NCBI RefSeq assembly: GCF_901933205.1
Contig: NC_044571.1
Span: 53,977,530 to 54,041,529, forward strand
DNA: 64,000 nt
Direction of reading: 5' to 3'
Origin: Camarhynchus parvulus
Taxonomy: Eukaryota > Chordata > Aves > Passeriformes > Thraupidae
Positions 63,226 through 64,000 of the stretch are shown here, one piece after another. The position numbers and the translations under genes are program-made. Numbering within the stretch: position 1 is the first letter of the stretch; every line of letters begins with the position of its first letter. The notes beneath the pieces are model-generated. The model had not been told where the DNA came from, ran no database searches, and saw only the letters and a program-made list of their open reading frames with translations.

Positions 63226-63624
63226 TGTCGCAGACATCTTTTTATGAAAATCCTTTCTCAGGACTTTTTCTTCCTGAGAAGCTGAGAGGCTCCAGGAACA
63301 AAATATAAACAATGGTTATCTGCTGCTGTGGAATGCAACAGGTGGATCCGTGATTGGTCTCATGTGGATGTTTGGATTTAGTGACCAGTCACTGCAGAGC
63401 TGGCTCTCTCTCTCTCTGTCCGAGCCAGCTGCCCTTTTATCATTCCTTTCCATTCTATTCTTAGCTTAGCTAGCCTTCTGAGATGAACCCTTTCCTTCTA
63501 TTCTTTTTAGTATAGTTTTAATGTAATATATATGTATCATAAAATAATAAATCAAGCCTTCTGAAATATGGAGTCAAATCCTTGTCTCTTCCCTCGTCCA
63601 AAGACCTCTGTGACCACTGTAACA
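63226..63624 (+). mobile_element. Solo LTR, ERVK-like, copy 2 (399 bp)
   Basis: It starts TGTCGCAGACATC and ends CACTGTAACA. It is flanked on both sides by CTTGGG (63220-63225 and 63625-63630), a 6-bp target-site duplication. AATAAA lies at 63546-63551. It aligns end to end with the LTR at 53164 but with many substitutions and small indels. A 9-bp stem, AGCTGGCTC (63398-63406) and GAGCCAGCT (63422-63430), brackets a CT-repeat loop. No internal retroviral sequence is adjacent. Confidence 0.85.
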
Positions 63625-63630
63625 CTTGGG

Positions 63631-64000
63631 TTGTTTTTATTTTTTTAATCTCCTTAGGAAAGAAATGTGGTATTATTATTCTGCTTTGCTGATGCCTCAC
63701 CATGAGATCTTTGGCATGTCAATGCCAGAGGTGTGAATCAGGTGAAAACTTGAGAAAAGAAAATGAAGATAAAAAAGGAACAGGAAATTGTCTTTGTTTT
63801 GTGCTTGATGGTAGATTTCCATGAAACAAGTCAATGAACTAAAATGCATTTCAAAAAAAAAAATTCAATTGATTTCACCTATCTATCTTGCCACCAAATA
63901 GATTAGGATGGTTTTTGTTGCTTGGTGCAAAGATGAATGTACACAATAACCTTGAAGGAATAATTTTTTACAGTGTTGCCTCTACTATTGTAATTATTTT
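63631..64000. other. AT-rich unique sequence to window end
   Basis: No gene or known repeat, only a short A run near 63852-63863. Confidence 0.5.

Noticed and set aside
53164..63624. Full-length provirus bounded by the two related LTRs
   Set aside because: Each LTR has its own different 6-bp target-site duplication, and the intervening DNA shows no retroviral genes.

Overview
The window reads as non-coding DNA from a passerine bird nuclear genome. The evidence is the repeats. There are several CR1 LINE fragments with the avian ATTCTRTG-type 3' end. There is a tRNA-derived SINE with a CR1-like tail, of the kind I know from zebra finch and other passerines (TguSINE1-like). There are also avian endogenous-retrovirus LTRs of at least three families. 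The background is AT-rich, CpG-poor and full of stop codons in all frames. I found no host protein-coding gene, no convincing exon, no rRNA or tRNA gene and no CRISPR. It is a gene desert or part of a very large intron, and I cannot tell which.

Layout. 1-12.6 kb: AT-rich unique sequence with a 43-T run, small tandem duplications and one full CRE palindrome. 12.65-13.03 kb: an ERVL-like LTR with an internal deletion. 13-17.8 kb: unique. 17.8-21.6 kb: a repeat cluster with an unclassified GC-rich block, a CR1 3' end, and a 1.1-kb CR1 interrupted by the SINE. 21.6-31.5 kb: mostly unique, with a probable LTR 3' end near 25.5 kb, a near-perfect 24-bp palindrome and an old CR1-like tail. 31.56-31.86 kb: the only minus-strand CR1. 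32-38.7 kb: unique with T/G-rich tracts. 38.7-39.9 kb: a second unclassified GC-rich block, then a solo LTR (minus strand) with 5-bp target-site duplications. 40-47 kb: unique, plus a short CR1 tail and an AAY trinucleotide tract. 47.1-53.6 kb: a second cluster with a CR1 carrying reverse-transcriptase remnants, a plus-strand copy of the same LTR family, a long T/G tract, a composite CR1 and a solo LTR with 6-bp duplications. 53.6-64 kb: unique, ending with a second LTR of that last family.

Nothing here forms a working pathway. The repeats do tell a story: the LINE tail type that the SINE shares is present nearby, the SINE is younger than the CR1 it sits in, and two related LTRs about 10 kb apart look like one provirus but are separate insertions because their target-site duplications differ. 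I found no novel functional system. The best leads are the two unclassified GC-rich blocks, the composite CR1 and several blocks that resemble conserved non-coding elements.
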